A DNA stretch of 64,000 nt from Butyrivibrio sp. Su6 (lineage in GTDB: Bacteria; Bacillota; Clostridia; Lachnospirales; Lachnospiraceae), in assembly GCF_900108105.1 (NCBI RefSeq), contig NZ_FNUR01000003.1, forward strand, positions 62,001-126,000, read 5' to 3'. The position numbers and the translations under genes were made by a program. This document shows, piece by piece, positions 1 through 8,503 of the stretch. How positions within the stretch are numbered: position 1 is the first letter of the stretch; every line of letters begins with the position of its first letter. The notes under the pieces are model-generated. The model was not told the origin of the DNA. It saw nothing but the letters and a program-made list of their open reading frames with translations, and searched no databases.

Positions 1-101
1 AGTACCAAACTATGATGTCTGAATCCCTTGTAATGTTGAATATACAACATAGCACACATTTTTACAACAGTTTTTTCATACATTTTTCACAGTTTCCATT
101 T

Positions 102-128
102 AAAAAGAGCTGGAAACCGCTCCAGCTC
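102..128 (-). terminator. Rho-independent terminator after hook gene
   Basis: An 8-bp perfect stem (GAGCTGGA pairing with TCCAGCTC, 6-nt loop, 107-128) is followed on the minus strand by five T. It lies about 70 bp past the hook gene stop and closes that leftward transcript. Confidence 0.8.
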
Positions 129-195
129 TATGAAACAAAATTTTATATTTTTTTTAGATTTTTCTCGTTTCCTTCTTAATAGTTTCCATGAAATA

Positions 196-1551
196 TTAAC
201 GTTTTAACGATTTTAGTATCTGCAGCATCTCATCAGATGTGGTTATTACCTTACTATTTGCCTGGAAACCACGCTGAGTTGTGATCATATCCGTAAACTC
301 TTTTGCTAGGTCAACATTACTGCCTTCCAAAACTCCCGATGACATATAGCCGCCATCACTTGTAATATCCATATACATAGGAACACCCGAGTTAAGTGAA
401 GCTGCATAAAGATTATCACCAACCTTCTCAAGGCCCATGGCATTATTAAACTCTGCTACAACTATCTGAGCTTTTTTTACAGTCTGTCCGTTTGAGTATC
501 TTCCAAATACAGATCCATCAGTACCAAAAGAGATTCCTACAAGCTCACCTTCCGGATATCCCATATTCTGTCCCTCTTTATCACCTTTATAGCCATAGAT
601 TGAAGATGAATGTGACCAAGCATCACCTGCATAGTTGGATGTACTTGAAAAATCAATATTCAAAGGTCCCACAACTGATGCGTCACCTGTAATTGTAAAA
701 TTGACTGACTCTGTAGGCAGACCATTTATAAAAAGAAGTTTTCCGGAATGAGCATCATATTCAAGCTCAATTTCAGTTGCTGTATCAAAAGCAACTTTTT
801 TGGAGTTTTCATCAAGCACAGAAGACAAGGTAAGTTTGAAGGTTTCATCGTCGTTCTCATCACTTGTCAGGTTAAATTTTAAAGTATAGACCTTTCCATC
901 ACTTCCATAGGTCTCTATTGTAAGAGTCTTTCCGTTTTCCAGATTGGGATCATCGCTGTCAATGTTACCTTTAAAATAAGCAGCTGTAGTTGCTGCACCA
1001 GGCATAGCGTCAACCTGGTAAGTTACCTGATTGCCCTGTGCATCATAGCTTATTCGCTCAGTATTTCTGTTTATGACCTTGATGTTAGTAAGAGTTGGAT
1101 TATCACCAATTGTTACATCCCCCATGACGCCCATAACATAGTAACCGCTGTTCTGAGTTACAAGGTCACCGTTCGCATCAATAGTAAAAGATCCATCTCT
1201 TGAAAAATTCACTTCCGCATCAGAAATATCCGGATCTATGCAAAAAAACGAATCTCCTGTAATCATAAGATCCAATACATTATCTGTCAGAACAGCTGAA
1301 CCCTGCTTTGTGATATTAGTTAGGATAGAGCTCATCTTGGCTCCAAAACCAACCTGGGCAGCATTAGTTGTCGCTATGTTGTCGCCCGCTCCGGTTCCGG
1401 GTTTTATTGTCTGATAAAGAACATCCGAAAAACCTGTAGCCTGTGATTTATATGAAGTTGAGTTAACATTGGCAATATTGTTACCAATGACATCCATTTC
1501 TAACTGGTGGGTTTTAAGTCCGGCAACACCAGACCACATAGATCTCATCAT
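196..1551 (-). CDS. flgE: Flagellar hook protein FlgE-like
   Basis: Structural protein of the flagellar hook, exported through the flagellar type III apparatus. The N-terminus (MWSGVAGLKTHQLEMDVIGN, continuing NIANVNSTSYKS) is the rod/hook family signature. The C-terminus (VDLAKEFTDMITTQRGFQAN, continuing SKVITTSDEMLQILKSLKR) is the matching helix that forms the D0 coiled coil. At 451 residues, with a large variable central region, it fits FlgE rather than FlgG (about 260). I start it at the ATG at 1551, 9 nt after GGAGGT (1561-1566); an upstream in-frame ATG at 1584 lacks such a site. It stands alone, without other flagellar genes beside it, which suggests a separately regulated copy. A sigma-28-like promoter lies upstream. 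Confidence 0.85.
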   Translation of the reverse strand: MMRSMWSGVAGLKTHQLEMDVIGNNIANVNSTSYKSQATGFSDVLYQTIKPGTGAGDNIATTNAAQVGFGAKMSSILTNITKQGSAVLTDNVLDLMITGDSFFCIDPDISDAEVNFSRDGSFTIDANGDLVTQNSGYYVMGVMGDVTIGDNPTLTNIKVINRNTERISYDAQGNQVTYQVDAMPGAATTAAYFKGNIDSDDPNLENGKTLTIETYGSDGKVYTLKFNLTSDENDDETFKLTLSSVLDENSKKVAFDTATEIELEYDAHSGKLLFINGLPTESVNFTITGDASVVGPLNIDFSSTSNYAGDAWSHSSSIYGYKGDKEGQNMGYPEGELVGISFGTDGSVFGRYSNGQTVKKAQIVVAEFNNAMGLEKVGDNLYAASLNSGVPMYMDITSDGGYMSSGVLEGSNVDLAKEFTDMITTQRGFQANSKVITTSDEMLQILKSLKR

Positions 1552-1681
1552 AGAACACGCACCTCCATTGGAAGCTTTGTACATTGTTTAAATGATTTTC
1601 CACTTTCTTAAACATCCGTGTTCTACCAGAAAAGAGGCTTTCCTTGCCAAAAGAAAATCAAAATATTATTTGTCATGTCAT

Positions 1682-1709
1682 ATATCGGAGAATGATTAAA
1701 AAATATTTA
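1682..1709 (-). promoter_or_regulatory. Putative sigma-28 (SigD) promoter for hook gene
   Basis: On the minus strand TAAA (1706-1709) is followed after 16 nt by TCCGATAT (1682-1689), close to the flagellar sigma-28 consensus TAAA-N15-GCCGATAA. It is about 130 nt before the hook start and agrees with late flagellar expression. Spacing is one base long and two bases differ from consensus. Confidence 0.5.
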
Positions 1710-1758
1710 GTCTTTTTGAAATTTTTTAAACAAAAATTAAAGTAATTACAATTTTCTT

Positions 1759-1786
1759 TTGCACCATCTAATAAGTAATGTATAAT
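1759..1786 (+). promoter_or_regulatory. SigA-type promoter for serine acetyltransferase
   Basis: TTGCAC (1759-1764), 16-nt spacer, perfect TATAAT (1781-1786). The predicted start near 1793 gives a leader of about 50 nt with GGAG 8 nt before the ATG. I see no T-box or S-box in this short leader. Confidence 0.65.
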
Positions 1787-1845
1787 AGTCGGTAACAGTA
1801 AATCGCTCTATAGTTTGCTGATTAAAAAGGCATGGAGATTACAAG

Positions 1846-2763
1846 ATGGACTATAAATCAAATGGCAGAGATGCTTTAAAAGAAGAAATCAAGGATATCG
1901 TAGACCTGATTCTTTCTGACTATGATAAGGCCAGAGACATTGATCAGATGGATGTCTACAACCAGCCTGACAGAGACGCGGTAAAAGATATTGTGATAAA
2001 ACTCATCAGAATTCTTTACCCGGGCTATTACAGAGACAAGGTCTATAAAAGTTACAACGACAATAACAGGATCGCAGTTGTGCTTGAGGACGTTATCTAC
2101 AACATGCAAAAGCAGATAGCCATCGCTTTTCATCACAGTCCTGACTATAAAAATGCATCCGATGAAACGCTGGACTGCGCTGCAAGATGCATCACTCATG
2201 AATTCTTTAAGCAGATTCCAAAGATTCGTGAATATCTGGACACAGACCTTCAGGCCTGCTATGACGGAGACCCTGCTGCCTACAGTAAGGGAGAGATAAT
2301 CCTTTCATACCCGGGGCTTACTGCTACAACAATCAACAGGATTGCCCACGAGCTCTACGTGCTCAAGGTGCCGCTTATTCCCAGAATGATGACTGAATAT
2401 GCCCATTCAAAAACAGGTATAGACATTCATCCCGGTGCAACCATCGGCAAATACTTCATGATAGATCACGGAACCGGTATTGTTATCGGCGAAACCTCCA
2501 TAATCGGAGAACATGTTAAGATCTACCAGGGCGTAACTATCGGCGGTCTTTCAACTCGCGGCGGTCAGGCCCTTAAGGGAGTAAAAAGACATCCCACAAT
2601 CGAGAACAATGTCACCATTTATTCAGGTGCTTCTATACTTGGCGGAGAAACAGTTATCGGTGCAGACACTGTAATCGGTGCCAACGCATTCATCACATCT
2701 TCTGTTCCATCGGGAAGCCGCATCAGTATGAAGAATCCTTGCGACTGCGTCGATAAGAAATAA
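1846..2763 (+). CDS. cysE: Serine O-acetyltransferase
   Basis: Transfers acetyl from acetyl-CoA to L-serine to make O-acetylserine, the carbon precursor of cysteine, in the cytoplasm. Residues 1-190 are the helical SATase N-terminal domain. From about 194 (IHPGATIG) the left-handed beta-helix of hexapeptide repeats begins, with DHGTGIVIGE at 207-216, the usual catalytic and substrate-binding segment. At 305 residues it is longer than Bacillus CysE (about 217) and matches the long clostridial type with an extended N-terminus. It is monocistronic, with its own promoter and a strong terminator, and no cysK follows it. Confidence 0.93.
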   Translation: MDYKSNGRDALKEEIKDIVDLILSDYDKARDIDQMDVYNQPDRDAVKDIVIKLIRILYPGYYRDKVYKSYNDNNRIAVVLEDVIYNMQKQIAIAFHHSPDYKNASDETLDCAARCITHEFFKQIPKIREYLDTDLQACYDGDPAAYSKGEIILSYPGLTATTINRIAHELYVLKVPLIPRMMTEYAHSKTGIDIHPGATIGKYFMIDHGTGIVIGETSIIGEHVKIYQGVTIGGLSTRGGQALKGVKRHPTIENNVTIYSGASILGGETVIGADTVIGANAFITSSVPSGSRISMKNPCDCVDKK

Positions 2764-2816
2764 TTTAGATAACTTTTTTCACTCTGATATCTTTCGTTGC
2801 AATGTATAGGTCAAAT

Positions 2817-2853
2817 AAAAAGAGCTTTAACTTGAAAGTTAAAGCTCTTTTTT
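2817..2853. terminator. Bidirectional terminator
   Basis: A perfect 12-bp stem with TGAA loop (2821-2848) is flanked by A4 on the left and T5 on the right, so it can stop both the cysE transcript and the converging leftward gene at 2857. Confidence 0.88.
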
Positions 2854-2856
2854 ATA

Positions 2857-3186
2857 TTAGTTTGAACTTGCTTCTGAGGCTGCTTCTGCTTCAGATGTTT
2901 CAGCAGATGCCTCCTCTGATGATGCTTCTGATGACTCGTTTGCTGCCTCTTCAGAAGTTTCTACTGATGAAGCATCAACGGATGTCTCTACTGATGCACC
3001 TTCTGTAGCTTCAACTGATGTTCCGCGCTTGTTCCAGATAACTGCTCCTGCGATGCCTAGGGCTAATGCAACAACTACAATAAGACAAACAATCTTAGCA
3101 ATTTTCTTTCTCTTTTTCTGTTTTGCAAGGCGCTCTTTTCTGCCTGCTTTTTCCTTCTTATAAGCGTCTATTTTTTCCTGACTCAT
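2857..3186 (-). CDS. Small single-pass protein with acidic Ser/Glu/Ala tail
   Basis: 109 residues, no named family recognised. A lysine/arginine-rich cytoplasmic N-terminus (1-30) is followed by one membrane helix (about 31-52, IVCLIVVVALALGIAGAVIW). An extracytoplasmic tail of about 55 residues is made almost only of Ser, Glu, Ala, Thr and Val. AGAGGG and AAGGG lie just before the ATG. Tails of this type recur in other surface proteins of this window (for example at 21412). The composition suggests an extended wall-spanning stalk; function is unknown. The tail's codon repetition makes it prone to length change. Confidence 0.7.
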   Translation of the reverse strand: MSQEKIDAYKKEKAGRKERLAKQKKRKKIAKIVCLIVVVALALGIAGAVIWNKRGTSVEATEGASVETSVDASSVETSEEAANESSEASSEEASAETSEAEAASEASSN

Positions 3187-3349
3187 ACCCTTTTCCCTCT
3201 TTCCTTACATAGCTTTATAACGTAAAACTCATACGCTAATGCAGGTCTGTCATCATTAGCGTCAGTTGGTATTATATCACAATCAATAGATTTTGGGCGC
3301 TACGTTTTATCACAAGCTTCTATAGCTCATGAATTGCATTTTAGTCTGC

Positions 3350-4336
3350 TCAGTTTATAAACTCACAGCTTGAAAACATGTTGGTGACAGCAGCTTTGTA
3401 TTCACCTTTGCTGCGGGATTTCCTGATGGTCTTAAGCTGTTTATCACAGTCTTTGAAATGAACATGGAGAAATGCCCAGTGCTCAAGCATCTTAAAAATT
3501 ACATTCTGATCTTCCGGAATGTACTCTTCGTATGCATCATAGAGTCTGTCTAAATAGGTTCTAAGCTCTTCCGCCTTCAAAGCTTCTCCGCCCTCTATCT
3601 CTCTTGCAAGCGCGGGATCAAAGATAAGTCCTCGCCCGATCATAAACCTGTCAATACCGGAAACTTTGCTGTTTATCATATTAAAGCTTTCAACAGAAGT
3701 AATATCTCCGTTATAAACAATAGGAGCCTTTCCGCCATTTTCCCTGTAAACTTTGACCGCATCGCAGAAAGCATCCAGCCTTATAGCACCTTTGTAGTAA
3801 TCATCCCTGACTCTTGAGTGGATAGTAAGTTCACTGGCAGGGTATTTGGCTAAAACCTCCATAATACCTGCAGTCTCACTTTCATCGTGCATCCCGAGTC
3901 TTGTCTTTAGAGAAAATTCAATTCCAGAATTTTCTTTTTCTAAAGTATCAAAAATCTCATACAACATTGCATCAAGTTTAGCAGTGTCTTCCAAGAGGCC
4001 TGAGCCCTTGTGCCTGTTTACTACTGTCGCAACCGGGCAGCCCATGTTCAGATTAGCCTCTTTGTATCCAAGGTCATACATCTTTTTGGCCGCCCAGACT
4101 ATCTGCTCTGCCTTATTTCCCATGATCTGCGGAACAACCTCACTTTTATAATCATCAAAAGATGTACAAAACTCAGGAAGTATATCTCTTTGTTCTCTCT
4201 TTTTAAACTTATAAGTCCGCGCCGTCGACACAAATGGAGTGTAGTACTTGTCAACGCACTCTCCAAACATTTCCTTATGTATATTTCGCAACGGATAAAG
4301 GGTGATTCCTTCCATTGGCGCAAAATATATTTTCAT
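3350..4336 (-). CDS. dus: tRNA-dihydrouridine synthase
   Basis: Flavin enzyme reducing specific uridines in the tRNA D-loop to dihydrouridine. The N-terminal FAPMEGIT segment begins the TIM barrel. NMGCPV carries the catalytic Cys (about residue 100), followed by the KTRLG, TIHSR, YNGDI and IGRG segments of the FMN/tRNA-binding barrel; a C-terminal helical domain completes it. I use the ATG at 4336, 6 nt after AAAGAGG, rather than the in-frame ATG at 4354, which lacks a ribosome site. It is the last gene of the leftward ECF operon (23 nt after the T component); this linkage is probably only co-transcription. Confidence 0.9.
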   Translation of the reverse strand: MKIYFAPMEGITLYPLRNIHKEMFGECVDKYYTPFVSTARTYKFKKREQRDILPEFCTSFDDYKSEVVPQIMGNKAEQIVWAAKKMYDLGYKEANLNMGCPVATVVNRHKGSGLLEDTAKLDAMLYEIFDTLEKENSGIEFSLKTRLGMHDESETAGIMEVLAKYPASELTIHSRVRDDYYKGAIRLDAFCDAVKVYRENGGKAPIVYNGDITSVESFNMINSKVSGIDRFMIGRGLIFDPALAREIEGGEALKAEELRTYLDRLYDAYEEYIPEDQNVIFKMLEHWAFLHVHFKDCDKQLKTIRKSRSKGEYKAAVTNMFSSCEFIN

Positions 4337-4359
4337 CCAAAACCTCTTTGCCACATAAA

Positions 4360-5187
4360 TTAAATAAAAGGATTATAGAATCTGCTTCCATCATAGAAAG
4401 TTATCACCATTGCAGCGATAAAAAAGCAGATGATAAAGGCAAGTGCAAGATAATCTCCCGTCTGAAGGGTTCTCTTCGAGTACCAGCTGCGCTGTTTTTT
4501 CTTGCCAAAGCCTCTAAGCTCCATGGCATTGCTGACAACATCGATCCTCTCCATTGTGGTAAAAAGAAGTGGGAAGATAATTGCTGAAGTGTTCTTTATC
4601 CTTGACATCAGTCTTCCCTTGGAACTCATCTCTATTCCCCTTGCTTCCTGCGCATTTTTGATCTTGTGGTATTCATCCTGCACATCCGGAATATATCTGA
4701 GTGCTATCTCTATTGAATAAGCGATCATGTAAGGCACTCCGATACTGTTCATAGAAGCTGCAAGCTCACTTGGATCAGTCGTTACAAGAAAAATAAATAT
4801 GGAAGGGATTACTGTAAAATACTTGATAAGCACGTTAAATTCGTAAAACAGCTGCTCTTTTGTAAGGGTGTAACCTGCAAAAAGATGACATATATCTGTT
4901 CTGCTGCCGTATATTTTGCAGCCTTCATAAGGTGAAAAGAAAAATATCCACACAAGGTTTATCACCATAAAAAACATTATAGCTAAAAATACGCTGCTTA
5001 CCTGCTTCCATTTCGTTCCTGAAACAATATAGAGCAAGGCTCCAATTACTATCATTGCAAGAAGTATTCTTGTGTCAAAAGTAAGCGCACTTGCCGTACA
5101 CCATAAGAGGAAAAAGACAAGCTTTGTAAATCCGCTTAATCTGTGTATTGGCGTATTCTTTTTTTCATAAGAAATCATTCTGCTCAT
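4360..5187 (-). CDS. ECF transporter transmembrane component (EcfT)
   Basis: Membrane scaffold coupling the S component to the ATPases of an energy-coupling-factor vitamin importer. It has several hydrophobic helices (about 25-140 and 230-265). The two cytosolic coupling-helix signatures of EcfT are visible, AQEARGIEM and AMELRGFGKKK. Start is uncertain: ATG at 5187 has only a weak GGAT upstream, and an in-frame TTG at 5205 is possible. It follows the fused ATPase by about 30 nt and precedes dus. Confidence 0.88.
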   Translation of the reverse strand: MSRMISYEKKNTPIHRLSGFTKLVFFLLWCTASALTFDTRILLAMIVIGALLYIVSGTKWKQVSSVFLAIMFFMVINLVWIFFFSPYEGCKIYGSRTDICHLFAGYTLTKEQLFYEFNVLIKYFTVIPSIFIFLVTTDPSELAASMNSIGVPYMIAYSIEIALRYIPDVQDEYHKIKNAQEARGIEMSSKGRLMSRIKNTSAIIFPLLFTTMERIDVVSNAMELRGFGKKKQRSWYSKRTLQTGDYLALAFIICFFIAAMVITFYDGSRFYNPFI

Positions 5188-5219
5188 AAAAATATATCCA
5201 ATCAAATAAGCTCAAAGGA

Positions 5220-6953
5220 TCATGCTTTCTCGCTCAGGCATGTTTCCTTCTTTACGCGTTCAGACTCAATAAATCTTGCAACAAATTCATCTGCTTCAGC
5301 TATGTCGCATTTTTTTGCAAGATCATAAAGAGACGTTCTTTTAAGATATGCTCTATTACATATCTCATCATTTGTAAGTACTTCTTCCGGCTTGGCATCC
5401 ATTATAAGCTTGCCATCTGTAAGCACTAGAGTTCTGTCAGTGTATTCAAGCATCAAATGCATATCATGAGTTATCATCATGATCGTAATTGACAATTTCT
5501 TTCTTATATCACACAAAAACTCCATGATTTCAGTGTAGTGCTGATAATCCTGACCTGCTGTAGGTTCATCCAGGATCAAAAGATCCGGATCAAGCACTAA
5601 TATAGAGGCAATTGAAACTCTCTTTTTCTGTCCATAAGAAAGCGCTGATACTGGCCAATTTCTGAATGGGTAGAGACCGCATATCTTAAGAATCTCATTG
5701 ACTCTTTGTTTTACCACATTTTCAGGAACTCCCCTGACTACAAGCCCCAAAGCTACTTCATCATATATCATAGGCTTGGATATCATCTGATTAGGGCTCT
5801 GCATTACATATCCAATCTTCTCGCCGCGCTCCTTAATTGATTTTTTCTTAAGGTCATCGCCGCAGAAGCTGATCTTACCTGCATCCGGTTCATAAAAGCC
5901 GCAGATAAGCGAAGCAAGAGTTGACTTACCCGCTCCATTTTTACCCACAAGTGATATCATTTCACCGCGTTTTATATCAAAGCTAACATCCTTAATGATC
6001 TGTCTGGAACCATCATATCTGAATTCAAGTCCACTGACAGACAAAAGAGTGTCAGCTGTACTCTTCTGTCTTGAAAGGCTTGTATTGGTAAACCACTCTT
6101 TTACCTGCGCCTTATAATTCTCAACATCCATTGTCTCTATATGCTGAGGCTTTGAGGATGGTGATAACTTAACACCTGCTGCCTTTAGAGCAGCAACATA
6201 CAAAGGCTCTCTGATTCCGTGCTCAGGCAAAAGATCTGTACAGAGCATTTCATCCGGAGTCATATCCGCAACGATCTGTCCATCTTCCATAAGCACGATT
6301 CTGTCGATATCCTTATAAAGAACATCTTCAAGCCTGTGTTCAATTATTACAACTGTTAAATCTTCCTGTTTTAAAAGCTCATCAATAAGAGCGATAGTTC
6401 TTTTGCCTGTTGCAGGATCTAAGTTTGCAAGAGGCTCATCAAACAAAAGCACTTTGACATCAAGTGCCATTACTCCGCCAAGAGAAACTCTCTGTTTCTG
6501 TCCACCTGAAAGAGCTCCCGGTGCATTGGAAAGAAAATCTGTAAGTTCAAGTTTTTCTGCCACATCTGAGACTTTCTCGAACATCTCCTCCTGTGGCATA
6601 TTGTCATTTTCAAGGGCAAATGCTATGTCCTCTGCTACTGTCAGGGCTATAAACTGGCCATCTGTATCCTGAAGGACAGTTCCAACAGTTTGTGACATGC
6701 CAAAAACTCCGAGTTTAGAAGGTTCTTTTCCGTCTACTCGGAGAGTTCCGCTCATGTCCCCCGCAAAAGAGCAGGGGATAAGAGCGTTAAGGCAATGTGC
6801 CAGTGTTGACTTTCCTGACCCGGACTGGCCCGCTATAAGGACCTTCTGTCCGGGATAAATTTTAAGATTAATATTTTTAAGTGTGGGCTGTGTCTGCGCA
6901 CGGTACTTAAAAGAAACATCCGAAAATTCAATAATTGGGGATGCGGTATTCAA
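5220..6953 (-). CDS. ECF transporter ATPase, fused A1-A2
   Basis: Two ABC ATPase domains in one 577-residue chain power the ECF importer. Domain 1 has Walker A GQSGSGKST (42-50), signature LSGGQ (148-152) and Walker B LLFDEP. Domain 2 has Walker A GKNGAGKST (about 340), a variant signature ALSYGQKKR and Walker B LLILDEP. Both H-loops are present (IIEHRLEDV and MITHDMHLM). The chain thus replaces separate EcfA1 and EcfA2 subunits, as in YkoD-type systems. It starts with TTG, set by GGAGG 8 nt upstream, which itself overlaps the end of the S gene, so the two are translationally close. Confidence 0.92.
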   Translation of the reverse strand: MNTASPIIEFSDVSFKYRAQTQPTLKNINLKIYPGQKVLIAGQSGSGKSTLAHCLNALIPCSFAGDMSGTLRVDGKEPSKLGVFGMSQTVGTVLQDTDGQFIALTVAEDIAFALENDNMPQEEMFEKVSDVAEKLELTDFLSNAPGALSGGQKQRVSLGGVMALDVKVLLFDEPLANLDPATGKRTIALIDELLKQEDLTVVIIEHRLEDVLYKDIDRIVLMEDGQIVADMTPDEMLCTDLLPEHGIREPLYVAALKAAGVKLSPSSKPQHIETMDVENYKAQVKEWFTNTSLSRQKSTADTLLSVSGLEFRYDGSRQIIKDVSFDIKRGEMISLVGKNGAGKSTLASLICGFYEPDAGKISFCGDDLKKKSIKERGEKIGYVMQSPNQMISKPMIYDEVALGLVVRGVPENVVKQRVNEILKICGLYPFRNWPVSALSYGQKKRVSIASILVLDPDLLILDEPTAGQDYQHYTEIMEFLCDIRKKLSITIMMITHDMHLMLEYTDRTLVLTDGKLIMDAKPEEVLTNDEICNRAYLKRTSLYDLAKKCDIAEADEFVARFIESERVKKETCLSEKA

Positions 6954-6956
6954 AAA

Positions 6957-7514
6957 TTAATCCTCCATCTTCAAATCAGAAGATTTTCCAGAAATTCTAG
7001 AATAAACTGAAAGAAGAATTGTGCCAAGAATTCCTATTATAACTACATTACCAAGAAAAGCAAATGCACCCTGTGCAAATACTTTATTAGCTGGTTCTGA
7101 ATATACTAAAATATCAAGAACCGGTGCAACTACGATCCAGGCAACAGCATTAGCTACAACCTGAGTTACATTAAAGAATATAATATTCTTTGTTGTATTA
7201 AAGCCACCCTCTTTTACAGCAAACTTCTTGGCAAAAAGACCTACTGCTATGCCAACAACTGCTTCTGGGAATACCCAGCTCCACCATACTGAGCCATAGA
7301 AAATAGCATCACCAAGAGCATGTCCAAAGAAGCCGATAACGCCGCCAACAATTGGTCCGAAAACAGCTGCAAAGAAGGCCATGATAGCCATACGTGGCTG
7401 AAGATATGTATTAGGAACAATAACAATCGGAATCTGAACATTTGTAAGGACAACAAACAGAGCAGTTCCAATACCCATAGCTACAACTTCTTTAATCCCA
7501 AACTTTTTTTCCAT
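6957..7514 (-). CDS. ECF transporter S component, UPF0397 family
   Basis: Substrate-binding membrane subunit, about 185 residues with five to six helices. The start KKFGIKEVVAMGIGTALFVV, the FGPIVGGVIGFFGHALGD loop and the WWSWVFPEA segment match UPF0397 proteins as I remember them; these sit with YkoD-like double ATPases in Firmicutes. The substrate cannot be read from sequence. I start at the ATG at 7514 because GGAGG lies 8 nt upstream; the in-frame ATG at 7529 overlaps that ribosome site. First gene of the S-A1A2-T-dus operon. A short CTGGT/ACCAG hairpin lies just before the ribosome site, but I see no known riboswitch. Confidence 0.82.
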   Translation of the reverse strand: MEKKFGIKEVVAMGIGTALFVVLTNVQIPIVIVPNTYLQPRMAIMAFFAAVFGPIVGGVIGFFGHALGDAIFYGSVWWSWVFPEAVVGIAVGLFAKKFAVKEGGFNTTKNIIFFNVTQVVANAVAWIVVAPVLDILVYSEPANKVFAQGAFAFLGNVVIIGILGTILLSVYSRISGKSSDLKMED

Positions 7515-7680
7515 CACCTTTTCCTCCATCTGGTTAGATTTACCAGCTCATTTTAATACTTCTGCACCAATTCCTCAACAGTGACTATTATCAAATCTTA
7601 TTTTCTTAATTATTTACACATTTTTAAGCATAAATTTGTCCGTTTTATAGTATGATGAGTATAGTGAAAGGGGTGCTAAG

Positions 7681-8334
7681 ATGCACGAATCTACCAATAT
7701 AAGCTATGGTTCAGGAAATGTAACTATCATAGCCAATTCCGACAGTCTTACAGAAGTTGCAGCTCCTATAATAAGGGCTGGAGACTACAACGAGCTTGTA
7801 ACTTCATGTCTGACCAAGAAAGAAATGAATGAGGTTTTCGAAGGAGCATCTGCTGAAATTGTGTTTAATTATGTAATGCGAGATGATGCCCCATCAGAAG
7901 CTATTAAGGAACAGTTTTATGAAGTCATTGATGGTGACAGAACCCTTAGCAGCTACAATGAGGGCTTTTACATGGATGTTTCTGTTCAGAAATCCATTGG
8001 TTCAGAGCCTGAAAGTGACATCTATACTCTTAATAATGAAATCGAACTCCAAATAGAAATACCTCTTTTCCTGAAAAAAGACGGCAGGCGTTATATATGC
8101 ATTGCCAACAATATGGGCGTTTGTAAAGTTCTCGACGATGTAGATGTAGACGCTGACACCTTTTCTATTTCAAGCGACTGTACAGGAAACTACATGCTTT
8201 TGTACAAAGACTCTTCGTTTTCTGCTGTAGAGAAGCAATTTTCCCACAAACCCGCCCAATACCTTTTCATCATCGGAATCATAGCTCTTTTGGGACTATG
8301 GTTCATCCTGGATAAAATACATAGCCAAAAATAA
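7681..8334 (+). CDS. Tail-anchored protein of unknown function
   Basis: 217 residues, no family recognised. No signal peptide is visible. The only clear membrane helix is C-terminal (about 192-210, YLFIIGIIALLGLWFILD) followed by KIHSQK, a tail-anchor or stalk pattern. The body is acidic and rich in beta-prone segments and could be two small domains; an ending of this kind occurs in large surface proteins, so it might be a detached C-terminal module. AAAGGGG lies 7 nt before ATG. Divergent from the ECF operon, with its terminator overlapping the stop codon. Confidence 0.65.
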   Translation: MHESTNISYGSGNVTIIANSDSLTEVAAPIIRAGDYNELVTSCLTKKEMNEVFEGASAEIVFNYVMRDDAPSEAIKEQFYEVIDGDRTLSSYNEGFYMDVSVQKSIGSEPESDIYTLNNEIELQIEIPLFLKKDGRRYICIANNMGVCKVLDDVDVDADTFSISSDCTGNYMLLYKDSSFSAVEKQFSHKPAQYLFIIGIIALLGLWFILDKIHSQK

Positions 8335-8365
8335 TAAGCTCCCCGCAAAGAGGAGCTTATTTTTT
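8333..8365 (+). terminator. Terminator of the tail-anchored gene
   Basis: Stem AATAAGCTCC/GGAGCTTATT (8333-8342 with 8352-8361) followed by a T run to 8365. The left arm begins in the stop codon of the gene. Confidence 0.85.
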
Positions 8366-8402
8366 GCTTATTCATAATGAAGAGCTTATTTTTTGCTTAT
8401 TC
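8353..8402 (+). repeat. Duplicated terminator half, 29-bp period
   Basis: A 21-nt identical segment starting GAGCTTATTTTTTGC occurs at 8353-8373 and again at 8382-8402. The second copy lacks its own left stem arm, so it is a tandem duplication of the 3' half of the terminator. Confidence 0.8.
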
Positions 8403-8409
8403 AGAGCGC

Positions 8410-8438
8410 AAAAAAAGGACCGCATAACTATGCGGTCC
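8410..8438 (-). terminator. Terminator of the VanW-domain gene
   Basis: Stem GGACCGCATA/TATGCGGTCC (8417-8438) followed on the minus strand by seven T (8410-8416). It faces leftward transcription from the gene ending at 8504. Confidence 0.85.
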
Positions 8439-8503
8439 TGAAATGATTGCTTATGAATAAGCAATGCTAATATCCGAAGTAATAGTAATATAAATCTCTT
8501 TTG

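Noticed and set aside
7515..7680. Riboswitch upstream of the ECF operon
   Set aside because: The leader has only a short CTGGT/ACCAG hairpin; no thiamine, preQ1, cobalamin or other known aptamer core could be traced.
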